NCBI RefSeq assembly: GCF_900129565.1
Contig: NZ_FQWD01000001.1
Location: 248,001-312,000, forward strand
Length of the DNA stretch: 64,000 bases
Reading direction: 5' to 3'
Origin: Marisediminitalea aggregata
GTDB taxonomy: Bacteria; Pseudomonadota; Gammaproteobacteria; Enterobacterales; Alteromonadaceae
Made by a program: the position numbers and the translations under genes. Numbering within the stretch: the stretch's first letter is position 1; each line of letters opens with the position of its first letter. This document shows, piece by piece, positions 52,719-61,275 of the stretch. The notes below the pieces were generated by a model. It ran no database searches. It was not told the origin of the DNA and saw nothing but the letters and a program-made list of their open reading frames with translations.

Positions 52719-53861
52719 TTAAACAAATGCGCCTTGTTCCGCTGTGCAAATGTAAATCGTTTGTTTCAGTTGTGTGTGGGCATGATACTTCGCTTCTACC
52801 AGTTTAGACACCTTTTCGGTGAGATTTTTTGGTAATAAAGCAACAACACAACCACCGAAGCCACCGCCCGTCATTCGCACGCCACCCAGGCTGCCAATTT
52901 CCTCGCCAATGATTTCAACCAGGTAATCAATTGGCGGAACGGTGATTTCGAAATCATCGCGCATCGACACGTGCGATTGCGCCATTAGTTTACTGACTGT
53001 CGCAATGTCATTTTGCTTCAGTGCGGCAAACATGGCTTCTGTACGCGCGTTTTCAGTAATGATATGGCGCGCACGACGAAACTCTTCATCGCTCATATTG
53101 GCCTGGTTCGCTGCCAGTAAGGTTAAGTCTGCCTCTCGCAAACTGGCTACGCTCATAGCGTTTGCCGCGCCTTCGCACTGCTGACGACGCAGGTTGTATT
53201 CACTGTCTACCAGCCCACGTTTTACGTTTGAATTGATGATCATAATGGCAAAATCATCTGGCAGACTTATGTATTGACGAGACAGGTCCCTACAATCCAG
53301 TAACATCGCCTGATCTTTTTTACCCATAGCTGAAATAAGCTGGTCCATAATGCCGCAAGAACAGCCGACAAAATTGTTCTCTGCGCGCTGGCCTATCAGC
53401 GCCGCATTTACACCGTTGAGATCCAGTGAATACAATTGGTTGAAGGCGCTGGCAATGGCAACCTCAAACGACGCAGAAGAACTGAGACCTGCACCTTGCG
53501 GAACGTTTCCGGTAATCACCAGGTTTGCGCCCTGCAGATTCGGGTAGTCTTGCAATAATTCTTTGCAAACGCCGCGGACATAGTTAGACCAGCCGGGGTA
53601 GTCAACGTGTTGGATATCATCGAGAGAAAACTCACACTGGGCGTAATCGTAATCGACGGCGACTACGCTAATAGTCCGGTCATCACGCGGGGAACCAACA
53701 ATGCGGGTACCAAAATTGATTGCCGCGGGAAAAACAAATCCTTGGTTGTAATCAGTATGCTCGCCGATCAGGTTTACCCTGCCAGGTGCGTGCACTTCAA
53801 TCGTTGGGCTGTGTTGAAAAAACTCTTCAAATACAGCCAGTAATGCATTGTCTTTTGCCAT
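52719..53861 (-). CDS. galK: Galactokinase
   Basis: The ATG at 53861 lies one base after the galT stop and gives 380 residues; the extension to 53936 is within galT. GHMP motifs are present: VHAPGRVNLIGEHTDYNQG (sugar recognition), NVPQGAGLSSSASFEVA (phosphate loop), CGIMDQLISAMG, and VRMTGGGFGGCVVALL (motif 3). It phosphorylates galactose to galactose-1-phosphate. Length and motifs match E. coli GalK (382). Confidence 0.97.
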   Translation of the reverse strand: MAKDNALLAVFEEFFQHSPTIEVHAPGRVNLIGEHTDYNQGFVFPAAINFGTRIVGSPRDDRTISVVAVDYDYAQCEFSLDDIQHVDYPGWSNYVRGVCKELLQDYPNLQGANLVITGNVPQGAGLSSSASFEVAIASAFNQLYSLDLNGVNAALIGQRAENNFVGCSCGIMDQLISAMGKKDQAMLLDCRDLSRQYISLPDDFAIMIINSNVKRGLVDSEYNLRRQQCEGAANAMSVASLREADLTLLAANQANMSDEEFRRARHIITENARTEAMFAALKQNDIATVSKLMAQSHVSMRDDFEITVPPIDYLVEIIGEEIGSLGGVRMTGGGFGGCVVALLPKNLTEKVSKLVEAKYHAHTQLKQTIYICTAEQGAFV

Positions 53862-53862
53862 C

Positions 53863-54906
53863 TTATTTCGTCTCTTTGTAATGCACGTTTGAAAGCGCAC
53901 GCAGGCGTTCTGCAGCCTGTTCAGGGGTAATATCACGCTGTGCTTCAGCCATCATCTCGTAGCCAACCATAAATTTGCGCACACTTGCAGAACGCAGTAA
54001 CGGCGGGAAAAAGTGGGCATGCAAGCCCCAGTCAGGACGTGCTTCGCCATTAAATGGCTGGCTGTGCCATCCCATTGAATAAGGAAATGATGTGTTGAAC
54101 AGGTTGTCATATTTGGTCGTGATCACACCTACAATATCTGCCAGTGATGCAGCTTGCTCAGTGGTGATATCGGCAAGTGAAGACACGGCAAACCGAGGTA
54201 GTAACAGGGTTTCAAATGGCCATGCAGCCCAGTATGGAACGACAACAACCCAGTCTTCGTTACTGCATACCACGCGTTCTTCCTGTTCAAGTTCGCGCTT
54301 TGCATAGTCCAGCAACAAGCTGCTTCCGTGCGCCTGGAAATAGTCGGTAAAGCGTTCTGATTTCTTGGCGGCAAGGGTAGGCATGTGCTTTTGCGCCCAC
54401 ACCTGTCCGTGCGGGTGCGGGTTGGAGCAGCCCATCATTGCGCCCTTGTTCTCAAACACCTGCACCCAGCCGTAGGACTGGCTAAGCTCTGCAGTTTGCT
54501 CCATCCAGGTCGCAACCACAGCTTCGCGCTGCGAGTTAGTCAGTTCAGGTAGCGTTTTACTGTGATCGGGCGAAAAACAAATAACCCGGCTACAGCCTTG
54601 CTCAGCCTGAAAGCGAAACAAAGGATCATTCGACTCTGCGTCTGGCGTATCTTCCTGCAATGCGGCGAAATCATTGGTGAACACAAACGTTTGCTCGTAA
54701 ACCGGATTCATTTCGCCGTTAATGCGTTTGTTGCCGGCACACAGGTAACAGGTTTCATCGTAGGACGGACGAGGAGTATTGTCGGGTTCATCGCTCTGTC
54801 CCTGCCAGGGACGTTTTGCACGATGGGGAGATACCAACACCCATTCACCAATCAATGGGTTGTATCGACGATGAGGATGATCAGAAGGATTGAACGCAGT
54901 TGTCAT
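53863..54906 (-). CDS. galT: Galactose-1-phosphate uridylyltransferase
   Basis: A 347-residue protein matching E. coli GalT (348). It begins with [27 protein letters not shown] and has CYLCAGNKR (metal-binding Cys pair) and the active-site [13 protein letters not shown] with the nucleophilic His. It converts UDP-glucose and galactose-1-P to UDP-galactose and glucose-1-P. It is the first gene of the operon, controlled by the promoter-operator at 54991-55036. Confidence 0.97.
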   Translation of the reverse strand: MTTAFNPSDHPHRRYNPLIGEWVLVSPHRAKRPWQGQSDEPDNTPRPSYDETCYLCAGNKRINGEMNPVYEQTFVFTNDFAALQEDTPDAESNDPLFRFQAEQGCSRVICFSPDHSKTLPELTNSQREAVVATWMEQTAELSQSYGWVQVFENKGAMMGCSNPHPHGQVWAQKHMPTLAAKKSERFTDYFQAHGSSLLLDYAKRELEQEERVVCSNEDWVVVVPYWAAWPFETLLLPRFAVSSLADITTEQAASLADIVGVITTKYDNLFNTSFPYSMGWHSQPFNGEARPDWGLHAHFFPPLLRSASVRKFMVGYEMMAEAQRDITPEQAAERLRALSNVHYKETK

Positions 54907-54990
54907 TCCAAAGCCCTTTAAGCTGTTCTCTCGCCGAAATTCGCTAAAACCAGAGTCTGAATAGCAATCTTTCAGCGTGAGTTTATGATG

Positions 54991-55008
54991 AGGTAAAACG
55001 TTTTACCT
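54991..55008. promoter_or_regulatory. LacI-family operator upstream of galT
   Basis: AGGTAAAACGTTTTACCT is a perfect 18-bp palindrome with central CG. It starts immediately downstream of the -10 hexamer of the galT promoter, so it would cover the transcription start, a classic repressor position. Confidence 0.85.
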
Positions 55009-55036
55009 ATTGTAAATAAAAATTCCTTTTTGTAAA
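55009..55036 (-). promoter_or_regulatory. Promoter of the galT operon
   Basis: On the minus strand TTTACA (55036-55031) and TACAAT (55014-55009) are 16 bases apart and abut the 18-bp operator. The galT ATG is about 100 bases downstream. The rest of the 363-bp gap to galM is AT-rich with no gene. Confidence 0.65.
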
Positions 55037-55236
55037 CAAACGAAGTATGTAATTTTTTAACATCTGCATTAGGATTTTCGCGAAACTTATAATAATTTTA
55101 TAATTATCATAAGGTTAAATTAGACAGGCTAAAATGAAAACAAGCATTAATTACGCCGTCTCAGCGAATAATTTGCAACGAAATATTCATATAGTGACGA
55201 CGGGCGCTTGTGTGAAAAAAATCAGAATAAGACCGT

Positions 55237-55258
55237 AGCCGCCTGCATGGCGGCTTTA
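55237..55258 (-). terminator. Hairpin after galM
   Basis: AGCCGCC (55237-55243) and GGCGGCT (55249-55255) form a 7-bp stem with a 5-nt loop, 15 bases after the galM stop. The T-run on the minus strand comes only after about 12 bases, so termination may be weak. Confidence 0.55.
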
Positions 55259-55269
55259 TAAAAATGCGC

Positions 55270-56334
55270 TTATATTTCGCTCAAAACATCGAAATCATAC
55301 TGAATAAATGCCTGATAAGGCCGTTCTGGCGAGACCCAAAAGTCCGGTCTGTCGGGCCAGTTAGGGGTATCGGGATAGTTTTGTGCTTCCAGACACACAC
55401 CTGCATATTGTTGAAAAGGCTGTTCACCCGCTGCATTTTGTGTCCCTTGCACAAAATTAGCTGAATACAATTGCACACCCGGCATATCCGTGGAGACCGT
55501 CATACGTCGCCCACTTTGTGGATCAGCAATTACTGCGAACGGCCCGCCTTCACTATTCAATACATAATTGTGATCATATCCACTGCCAATCTGCATTTGT
55601 TTGTGATCACTTACCAACGCTTTACCAATGGTTTTAGCTGGCTCAAAATCAAAAGGTGTATTCACCACTGGCATGAAATCTTTCGTTGTGATCAGAGTAT
55701 CCGTAACCGGGGTAATAGCGCCGGAACGCAACTGCAACTGATGACTCAGCACATCGCCACCGGCGGCCAGATTGAAATACGCATGATTGGTCAGGCTTAT
55801 TGGTGTTTTGAGGTCGGACTCAGCGTGGAATACAATCCGAAGGGTATTGTCATGGCCGAGAAGATAGCGCACTTCCACCTGTTTGTTGCCCGGAAAACCG
55901 CCTTCCAGGTGGCCGTGTTTCGCAACGAGACGTAGCTCACAACCTTCAGCTGTTACTGTACCGGATGCATCCCAGTTCTTATTGTGTAAACCGCTGGGGC
56001 CGCTGTGCAGACAGTGCTCTCCATCGTTTTTATCGAGCGGGTAACTAACCCCGTCTAACTCAAACTGCGCCTGCGCGATACGATTAGCAACCGGCCCAAC
56101 AGTACGTCCTAAAAATGCGGTATCAGCCAGGTAATCTTCAGCACTTGCCATACTGAGCACGACATTGTCGAATTCACCGTGTTTGTCTTGCACAAACACC
56201 CCAACCAATGTCGCGCCCAGTGTACTTACCTGTACCTGCATTCCCTGTTCATTGGTGAGGGTGTATAAATCCACTTCTTTGCCGCCAGCTTTGCCGAAGG
56301 CTCGTGATGCTATTCCGGGCGTATTGTGTTTCAT
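55270..56334 (-). CDS. galM: Aldose 1-epimerase (galactose mutarotase)
   Basis: A 354-residue protein with GAAAGG upstream. Family motifs include VSTLGATLVGVFVQDKHGE, GRTVGPVANRIAQAQFELDG, NDGEHCLHSGPSGLHNKNWD (the catalytic His region), LTNHAYFNLAAGGD (second His), and VCLEAQNYPDTPNWPDRP with the catalytic Glu. It interconverts alpha- and beta-galactose so that galactokinase gets its alpha anomer. It is divergent from the LacI-type gene with an operator 32 bp before its start. Confidence 0.95.
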   Translation of the reverse strand: MKHNTPGIASRAFGKAGGKEVDLYTLTNEQGMQVQVSTLGATLVGVFVQDKHGEFDNVVLSMASAEDYLADTAFLGRTVGPVANRIAQAQFELDGVSYPLDKNDGEHCLHSGPSGLHNKNWDASGTVTAEGCELRLVAKHGHLEGGFPGNKQVEVRYLLGHDNTLRIVFHAESDLKTPISLTNHAYFNLAAGGDVLSHQLQLRSGAITPVTDTLITTKDFMPVVNTPFDFEPAKTIGKALVSDHKQMQIGSGYDHNYVLNSEGGPFAVIADPQSGRRMTVSTDMPGVQLYSANFVQGTQNAAGEQPFQQYAGVCLEAQNYPDTPNWPDRPDFWVSPERPYQAFIQYDFDVLSEI

Positions 56335-56365
56335 GCCATAACCTTTCTAAAGAGTATTGCAAGAA

Positions 56366-56383
56366 AGGTTATACGTTTTACCT
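56366..56383. promoter_or_regulatory. LacI-family operator between galM and the regulator gene
   Basis: AGGTTATACGTTTTACCT matches the galT operator at 16 of 18 positions; both changes are in one half. It overlaps a TATAAC -10-like hexamer for galM on the minus strand. A weaker half-site (AAATGTTTTAC, 56471-56481) lies 40 bp before the regulator ATG. Confidence 0.78.
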
Positions 56384-56519
56384 CATAAATCAATAAGTGT
56401 GGTAAACTCTTGTTAACAATTTGTTCAAGCAAGCCTTTTTGACGAACAAAAACATAACACCCAGTGTGGGAAATGTTTTACTCTACCAATGAAGATGTGT
56501 TACAGGATTTCTTAGCTAC

Positions 56520-57524
56520 ATGGCAACAATTAAAGATATAGCCAGCGCTGCAGGTGTGTCACTGGCCACCGTTTCCCGGGTCATTAACAATGGCCCTAAA
56601 GTCGGCGACGCCACCCGGGAGCGCGTAAAGAAGATTATGGACGAAATGGGGTACCGGCCCAATGCCAACGCCCGGGCACTGGTTACCCAGCGCAACCCCG
56701 CCATCGGCGTGGTGATTGCCGAATTGCACGACCCCTTCTTTGCCAGTCTGGCTCATGGTATTGAAACCCTGTGTCGCACCAGAAATATTCAGATTCTGAT
56801 GAGTGCCGGCTCCACCAGCCCGGAAACCGAAATGCGGGCAATAGAAACCCTGATGGAGCACCGCTGTGAAGCCATGGTTGTGCACAGTAAATTTCTGGAC
56901 GACGATACACTGGTGCACTTTGCCAATCAGGTACCGGGATTTGTGCTAATCAACCGCTATATAGAGGCTATCGGCAATCGTTGCGTGTGGCTGGATAACC
57001 AGGCAGGCGGTAAGTTAATGGCCGAACACATTTTACATCACGGCCACGAAGACATCGCCGTTATTAGCAGTCGTTACCAAATTCTCGACCCGGTTCAGCG
57101 TTTAGACGGCATTAAGCTGGCACTAAGTGAAGCGGGCAAAAGTCTGCCGGATTCACACATTGAGTTTGCTACGCCTGATCAGGAAGGTGGTGAAGCTGCA
57201 GTACAGAATTTGCTGTCTCGCGGCGTGAAATTCAGCGCTATTCTGGCGTACAACGATGCCATGGCGGCTGGTGCCCTGTCTATGTTATTGGATCACAACA
57301 TTGCAGTACCCGATAAAGTCTCGCTAATTGGCTACGATGACGTGCTACTGGCAAAGTACTGTCGCCCTAAATTAACCACGCTTCGCTACCCCATAGAAAT
57401 GATGGCGACACATGCTGCGAAACTGGCACTGGATTGTGCGAAGGGTGAGTTTCCTGAGCCTGGCACTACGTTTAAGTATACTCCTACCATTGTGAAACGA
57501 GACTCGGTAAGCCGGGTTAAATAA
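56520..57524 (+). CDS. LacI/GalR-family transcriptional regulator
   Basis: A 334-residue protein with AGGAT upstream. The helix-turn-helix and hinge occupy residues 1-60: MATIKDIASAAGVSLATVSR followed by GPKVGDATRERVKKIMDEMGYRPNANARAL. The effector domain follows (NPAIGVVIAELHDPFFASLAHGIE, DNQAGGKLMAEHILHHGH, AILAYNDAMAAGALS). It resembles E. coli GalR/GalS. With matching palindromes before the receptor gene, galT and galM, it is probably the local repressor, relieved by galactose, with possible autoregulation. Confidence 0.92.
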   Translation: MATIKDIASAAGVSLATVSRVINNGPKVGDATRERVKKIMDEMGYRPNANARALVTQRNPAIGVVIAELHDPFFASLAHGIETLCRTRNIQILMSAGSTSPETEMRAIETLMEHRCEAMVVHSKFLDDDTLVHFANQVPGFVLINRYIEAIGNRCVWLDNQAGGKLMAEHILHHGHEDIAVISSRYQILDPVQRLDGIKLALSEAGKSLPDSHIEFATPDQEGGEAAVQNLLSRGVKFSAILAYNDAMAAGALSMLLDHNIAVPDKVSLIGYDDVLLAKYCRPKLTTLRYPIEMMATHAAKLALDCAKGEFPEPGTTFKYTPTIVKRDSVSRVK

Positions 57525-57527
57525 CCC

Positions 57528-58406
57528 TTATGGGGTAAGCGCGACTAGCTGTTCTGCGATACCCTGCTGTTTGACATCCAATGCGAACACAGCACCGGAA
57601 AGCGGGTACCTGTTCAGCAGCGTATCATTCAATCCAATACGGGCTGTAGTAACGAATAACGTGTCGAATGCACTGCCTGCAAACAGCACGTTAGTTACCT
57701 GCGGCGCGGGAAGCATAATATGACGGATGAGTTTCCCCGTCGGCGCATAACACCGAATGCCGTATCCTTGCCAACAGGCCACCCAAATTCGGTCGTTGGC
57801 ATCCACCGTAAGGCCATCAGGATAGCCGTCTGAAGCGGAGAACTGAATAAACGGCTGCTTGTCTGTCAGACCGCCTGCGTTATTTACCCTGGCGCGATAA
57901 ATGACCCTTTCTGCAGAACTTACGGTATACAAATATTCACCGGATACGCTAAACGCAGGGCCGTTCGACACCACATAGCCATGATCGACCTCGGCGGCTC
58001 CCTCAGCGGATAAGCGGTAAAGTTTACCACTGGGCTGTTGTTCGTTGTTGTCCATAGAACCAAAATACAATCGCCCTTCGCGATCAGACTTGGCGTCGTT
58101 CAGACGATTTGTAGCAGGTTCGTTAGGTAACTCGCACACTTTTCCCGCTTGCTCAAAATGTGCATTAAGCCAGTACACACCACTTTGAAACCCTGCGATC
58201 CACCTGCCTTCTGTGGTTTCCTTAATCCAGCCAATCGGCTCTGGCATCGCAATTCGCTGGATGTCACGTGACTGCAAACACATAGCAAATAACGCAGGGG
58301 CTTTAATATCGACCCAAAAAAGACGGTTAAGTCGAGCGCTGAAATGAAGACCTTCACCGAGTGTGCAGGCAACTGGATAGGTAGCGAGAAGCGAGGCAAC
58401 AGCCAT
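57528..58406 (-). CDS. SMP-30/gluconolactonase-family sugar lactonase-like protein
   Basis: The ATG at 58406 (292 residues) is chosen over a TTG at 58430; neither has a clear ribosome site. The six-bladed propeller family shows CTLGEGLHFSARLNRLFWVD (metal-binding Glu), RLNDAKSDREGRLYFGSMD (Asn/Asp ligand), VSNGPAFSVSGEYLYTVSS and ASDGYPDGLTVDANDRIWVA (Asp). It probably opens aldonolactones in the cytoplasm. It lies downstream of a TauE gene and close to an SDR sugar dehydrogenase-like gene, which fits a galactono- or arabinonolactone. Confidence 0.85.
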   Translation of the reverse strand: MAVASLLATYPVACTLGEGLHFSARLNRLFWVDIKAPALFAMCLQSRDIQRIAMPEPIGWIKETTEGRWIAGFQSGVYWLNAHFEQAGKVCELPNEPATNRLNDAKSDREGRLYFGSMDNNEQQPSGKLYRLSAEGAAEVDHGYVVSNGPAFSVSGEYLYTVSSAERVIYRARVNNAGGLTDKQPFIQFSASDGYPDGLTVDANDRIWVACWQGYGIRCYAPTGKLIRHIMLPAPQVTNVLFAGSAFDTLFVTTARIGLNDTLLNRYPLSGAVFALDVKQQGIAEQLVALTP

Positions 58407-58440
58407 AATAGAGTGACTTAAATGAAACAATAACCGGCGG

Positions 58441-59145
58441 TTAGTGTGCCAGAATCAACGCCATGCCTGCAAATGCAGCCACGGCCAGAATAAGCTTGCG
58501 GATGAAGAGTTCATTGAGTCTGCGGTTTACAAAATAAGACAGCAACCAACCAGTCAGGATAGCCGGGATACAGCGCAGAAAGAGCTCGAGGTCTTTATGT
58601 CCGGCCGCGCCGGTAAACCAGAGCACCGCGATACCAAACATATTGATATACACGAAGAACACACTGAGATTAGCTTTAATTTTGTTTTTGTCTTCCGACT
58701 GATAGAGCAGGCCCATCGGTGCACCACCCGCAGACGTTGTGGTACCCATAAATCCCGAGACCATGGCTGCGATAAGATTACTGATCACACTGATGCGCGG
58801 CCTGACACCGACCATCGACAAAATAACCGCAGCCAGAATACAAAAGCCAAGAAGCATCTGGTACTGATGGGCATCTATAAACAACAATACGCTGCCCGCC
58901 ACCAGCACACCTGCGGTGCCACCGAGAATGGAGAAGCCGGTCTGTTTTAAATCAATGTCGTATTGATGCTTCACCGCCAACAAGGTTGTTAACAATAATG
59001 CATTCAGGATCATGGGCCCTGGCACCAGCTCCGGCATGAGCAGGTAGATCAAGGGCGCCCCTAACAACCCCAAACCAAAGCCGATGACGCTTTGCAGGCA
59101 GGCTCCCACAATCAAGACCAGATACACCAACATAAAATCGGTCAA
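58441..59145 (-). CDS. TauE/SafE-family membrane transporter
   Basis: A 234-residue protein from a TTG at 59145 with AAGGAA 8 bases upstream; the ATG at 59133 is too far from that site. About seven or eight membrane helices are visible, beginning LVYLVLIVGACLQSVIGFG, with the internal repeat around GVRPRISVISNLIAAMVSGFMGTTTSAGG typical of the family. TauE/SafE proteins export small anions such as sulfite or sulfoacetate. It is followed by the SMP-30 gene in one operon. Here a sugar acid is as plausible as a sulfur anion. Confidence 0.82.
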   Translation of the reverse strand: MTDFMLVYLVLIVGACLQSVIGFGLGLLGAPLIYLLMPELVPGPMILNALLLTTLLAVKHQYDIDLKQTGFSILGGTAGVLVAGSVLLFIDAHQYQMLLGFCILAAVILSMVGVRPRISVISNLIAAMVSGFMGTTTSAGGAPMGLLYQSEDKNKIKANLSVFFVYINMFGIAVLWFTGAAGHKDLELFLRCIPAILTGWLLSYFVNRRLNELFIRKLILAVAAFAGMALILAH

Positions 59146-59200
59146 GCAAACATTCCTTTCGTAAGCACAACACGCGTGTGTTACTCACCACAATTTACAT

Positions 59201-59206
59201 ATTATA
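59201..59206 (-). promoter_or_regulatory. -10 element of tauE operon within a shared 12-mer
   Basis: The minus strand reads GTAATATAATAT at 59210-59199, holding TATAAT. No -35-like hexamer is found 16-18 bases upstream. The same 12-mer precedes the symporter gene at 61221-61232. Confidence 0.5.
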
Positions 59207-59261
59207 TTACTTTTTATGTGGTGCACATTGCCAGAAATTACACAATTTTGCAACAACTGAC

Positions 59262-59291
59262 GATTACGGATGCTAATAGTATGATTACGGA
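59262..59291. repeat. Direct repeat GATTACGGA upstream of tauE
   Basis: GATTACGGA occurs at 59262-59270 and 59283-59291, exactly 21 bp apart (two helical turns), 70-90 bp upstream of the inferred tauE transcription start. This spacing is typical of activator-bound direct repeats. Confidence 0.6.
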
Positions 59292-59309
59292 ATGTTGATC
59301 AGCGCGTTC

Positions 59310-59374
59310 TGACACTCGCCGGCACGCTATTGTCAGCTGAAAGCCGGCAAAATAAATAGAGTAAAACCGGCGAG
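59310..59374. repeat. Structured inverted repeats downstream of the SDR gene
   Basis: CTCGCCGG (59315-59322) and CCGGCGAG (59367-59374) are perfect inverted arms. Inside, GCCGGC occurs at 59318-59323 and 59343-59348, and TGACA/TGTCA at 59310-59314 and 59331-59335. It may be a structured 3' end of the SDR transcript, but no T-run follows. Confidence 0.4.
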
Positions 59375-59440
59375 CCAGCCGATGCAAAGTGTGAAGAAAT
59401 TTTTAGAAAAGTGAGGCTGAAATACGCTCGAGGCCGGGTA

Positions 59441-60220
59441 TTACACCCAGCCTGCGTCGATGATAAGGGTTTGCGCAGTCATCATTTTGCTGTCATCAGA
59501 AGCCATAAACAACGCTGCTCGGGCAATATCAATAGGCAACAGCGTTTCATGGATACATTGCGCTTGTTGTACTTCTTCTACAATATCGGGACTCGCCCAT
59601 CGGGTCATCTGACGCTCTGTCATCACCCATCCGGGAACCAGTGTATTCACGCGAATTTTATCTGCGCCTAACTTGGCAGCCAGGGTACGTGTCAGCCCAT
59701 CGATAGCCGCTTTGGCTGTGGTGTATACCGGCATGCAAGTTTGCTTTTGACGCCAGCTCACAGAGCCCACGTTAATAATGCTGCCACCGCCACCACGGCG
59801 CATTTGTTCAACCACGGCTTTGGCAGCGAAGAAGCTCGGACGCAGGTTCACGTCAATGCGATCCTGCCAGTAGTCTTCATCCACGTCTTCCAGCTCGTGG
59901 CGGGTGTCATCGGCAGCGTTATTAACCAATACGCTAACATCACCATTGACTTCACCGGCTTTGGCTATGGCTCTTTCAAGGCAAGCGATATCGCGTATGT
60001 CACACTCAATAAACAGCACGTCTGCACCGTAGCGTTGAGAGACACGTTCGACAAGGGCCTGACTTTTCTCGCGGTTGACGTCGACAAAGCAGACTTTGGC
60101 GCCCTGAGCACTGAACTGCTCAACCATGACTTCACCAATACCGGTGCCTCCACCAGTGATGAATACACTTTTGCCACGCAGGCTAGGATACTGTGCGTTT
60201 GTATCAGAAGATTGGATCAT
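59441..60220 (-). CDS. SDR-family dehydrogenase, probable aldose 1-dehydrogenase
   Basis: A 259-residue classical SDR: cofactor motif ITGGGTGIGEVM (about 20-31), an acidic CFVDVNRE suggesting NAD preference, NNAADD, the catalytic Ser in INVGSVSW and Y-x-x-x-K in PVYTTAKAAIDGLTRTLA, and VNTLVPGWVMTERQ after it. This pattern fits sugar 1-dehydrogenases such as those for galactose, arabinose or xylose. It lies 61 bp after the GntR gene and would feed the lactonase. Substrate is inferred from context. Confidence 0.82.
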   Translation of the reverse strand: MIQSSDTNAQYPSLRGKSVFITGGGTGIGEVMVEQFSAQGAKVCFVDVNREKSQALVERVSQRYGADVLFIECDIRDIACLERAIAKAGEVNGDVSVLVNNAADDTRHELEDVDEDYWQDRIDVNLRPSFFAAKAVVEQMRRGGGGSIINVGSVSWRQKQTCMPVYTTAKAAIDGLTRTLAAKLGADKIRVNTLVPGWVMTERQMTRWASPDIVEEVQQAQCIHETLLPIDIARAALFMASDDSKMMTAQTLIIDAGWV

Positions 60221-60281
60221 AACCAGATGTTACCAGCGGTAAACGACAAAAATACCATATCAGAAATGCGGTTAAAGATCT

Positions 60282-61001
60282 TTACTCTGCCGTCGCAGAT
60301 TCACTGATTTTTAACTCGATGTAAGCCATCGCTTCGTCAATTAAATATGCCATCATGTTCTTCGCACGCTCTGCTTCACCACTTTTAATTGCCAGATAAA
60401 TCTTGCGATGTTCATCGGCAATGGTTTGCAAACTGTCTTTTGCATTGGTGGTGTACTGGAAACTTACGTTCAGTGCTGTCGTGATAAAGTCGCGTAACTG
60501 ATAGAAAAAGCGGTTGCCGCTGGCCAGTAGAATGGCGGTGTGAAACGCCAAATCAGGCTCGTGAATTGAACCGTGGGTTTGCGCGGCATTGTCCATTTCC
60601 AACAACGCCTTTTCGATTTGCGCAATCGCTTCAGGTGAACCATGACGGGCCGCCAGCGCTGCAGCTTGTGGCTCAATAGCCAGGCGCATTTGCAGAAACT
60701 CTTTCAGGACCAACAGCGACGGACTGCTTTCCAGCATCCAGCCCAGCACACTGGTATCGTACAGATTCCAGTTTTCAGGCGGCTCTACGCGGATCCCCTG
60801 GCGAGGTCTGGAGGAAATCAGCCCTTTTGCCGCCAGCATTTTTACGGCTTCGCGTACCGCGGTACGGCTAATGCCGTATTCATCACATAATTGTGCTTCG
60901 GTAGGCAAACCACTGCCTTCACCGTATTTGCCTGCAATGATTGACTTGCCCAGCTCATTTGTTACTCGCTGAGATAGGTTTAAATTCTCAATTCGCGCCA
61001 T
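60282..61001 (-). CDS. FadR/GntR-family regulator, DgoR-like
   Basis: A 239-residue protein with an N-terminal winged helix (IIAGKYGEGSGLPTEAQLCDE, ISRTAVREAVKMLAAKGLIS) and a C-terminal all-helical FCD domain containing the metal/effector His and Asp set (EPDLAFHTAILLASGNRFF). The hinge ENWNLYDTSVLGWMLES closely matches E. coli DgoR, the galactonate-responsive repressor. It is divergent from the second SSS symporter and precedes the SDR gene, so a sugar acid is the probable inducer. Confidence 0.87.
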   Translation of the reverse strand: MARIENLNLSQRVTNELGKSIIAGKYGEGSGLPTEAQLCDEYGISRTAVREAVKMLAAKGLISSRPRQGIRVEPPENWNLYDTSVLGWMLESSPSLLVLKEFLQMRLAIEPQAAALAARHGSPEAIAQIEKALLEMDNAAQTHGSIHEPDLAFHTAILLASGNRFFYQLRDFITTALNVSFQYTTNAKDSLQTIADEHRKIYLAIKSGEAERAKNMMAYLIDEAMAYIELKISESATAE

Positions 61002-61220
61002 GGGATTTTATTCTTTTCTGCTTATTGGCTCACACCGACATACTATCATACTTTTTGATCGGCGCTGCGCTAGGCTATTGTTAAAATTCTGAACCCATCA
61101 TAATTATCTAAAGCCCCATTGTGCAAGCACTTCGGGCGTTTAATTGCACGGATATTGGCATCGTCACACACTCAACGCGTTAACGCAGCATTAACAAAAA
61201 CACTTCCCATGAACACATTT

Positions 61221-61232
61221 GTAATATAATAT
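61221..61232 (+). promoter_or_regulatory. -10 element of symporter gene within a shared 12-mer
   Basis: GTAATATAATAT holds TATAAT at 61225-61230, 45 bp before the ATG. No consensus -35 lies at 16-18 bases. The identical 12-mer precedes tauE. The surrounding 274-bp divergent region holds no gene. Confidence 0.5.
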
Positions 61233-61275
61233 TTTTATCCAATAATTTTTATGCTGTACATTTCAAGGTTCATTC

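Noticed and set aside
58444-58950. Plus-strand frame of 168 codons
   Set aside because: Antisense to the tauE gene; composition is His/Asp/Arg-rich, as expected from complementing a membrane protein gene.
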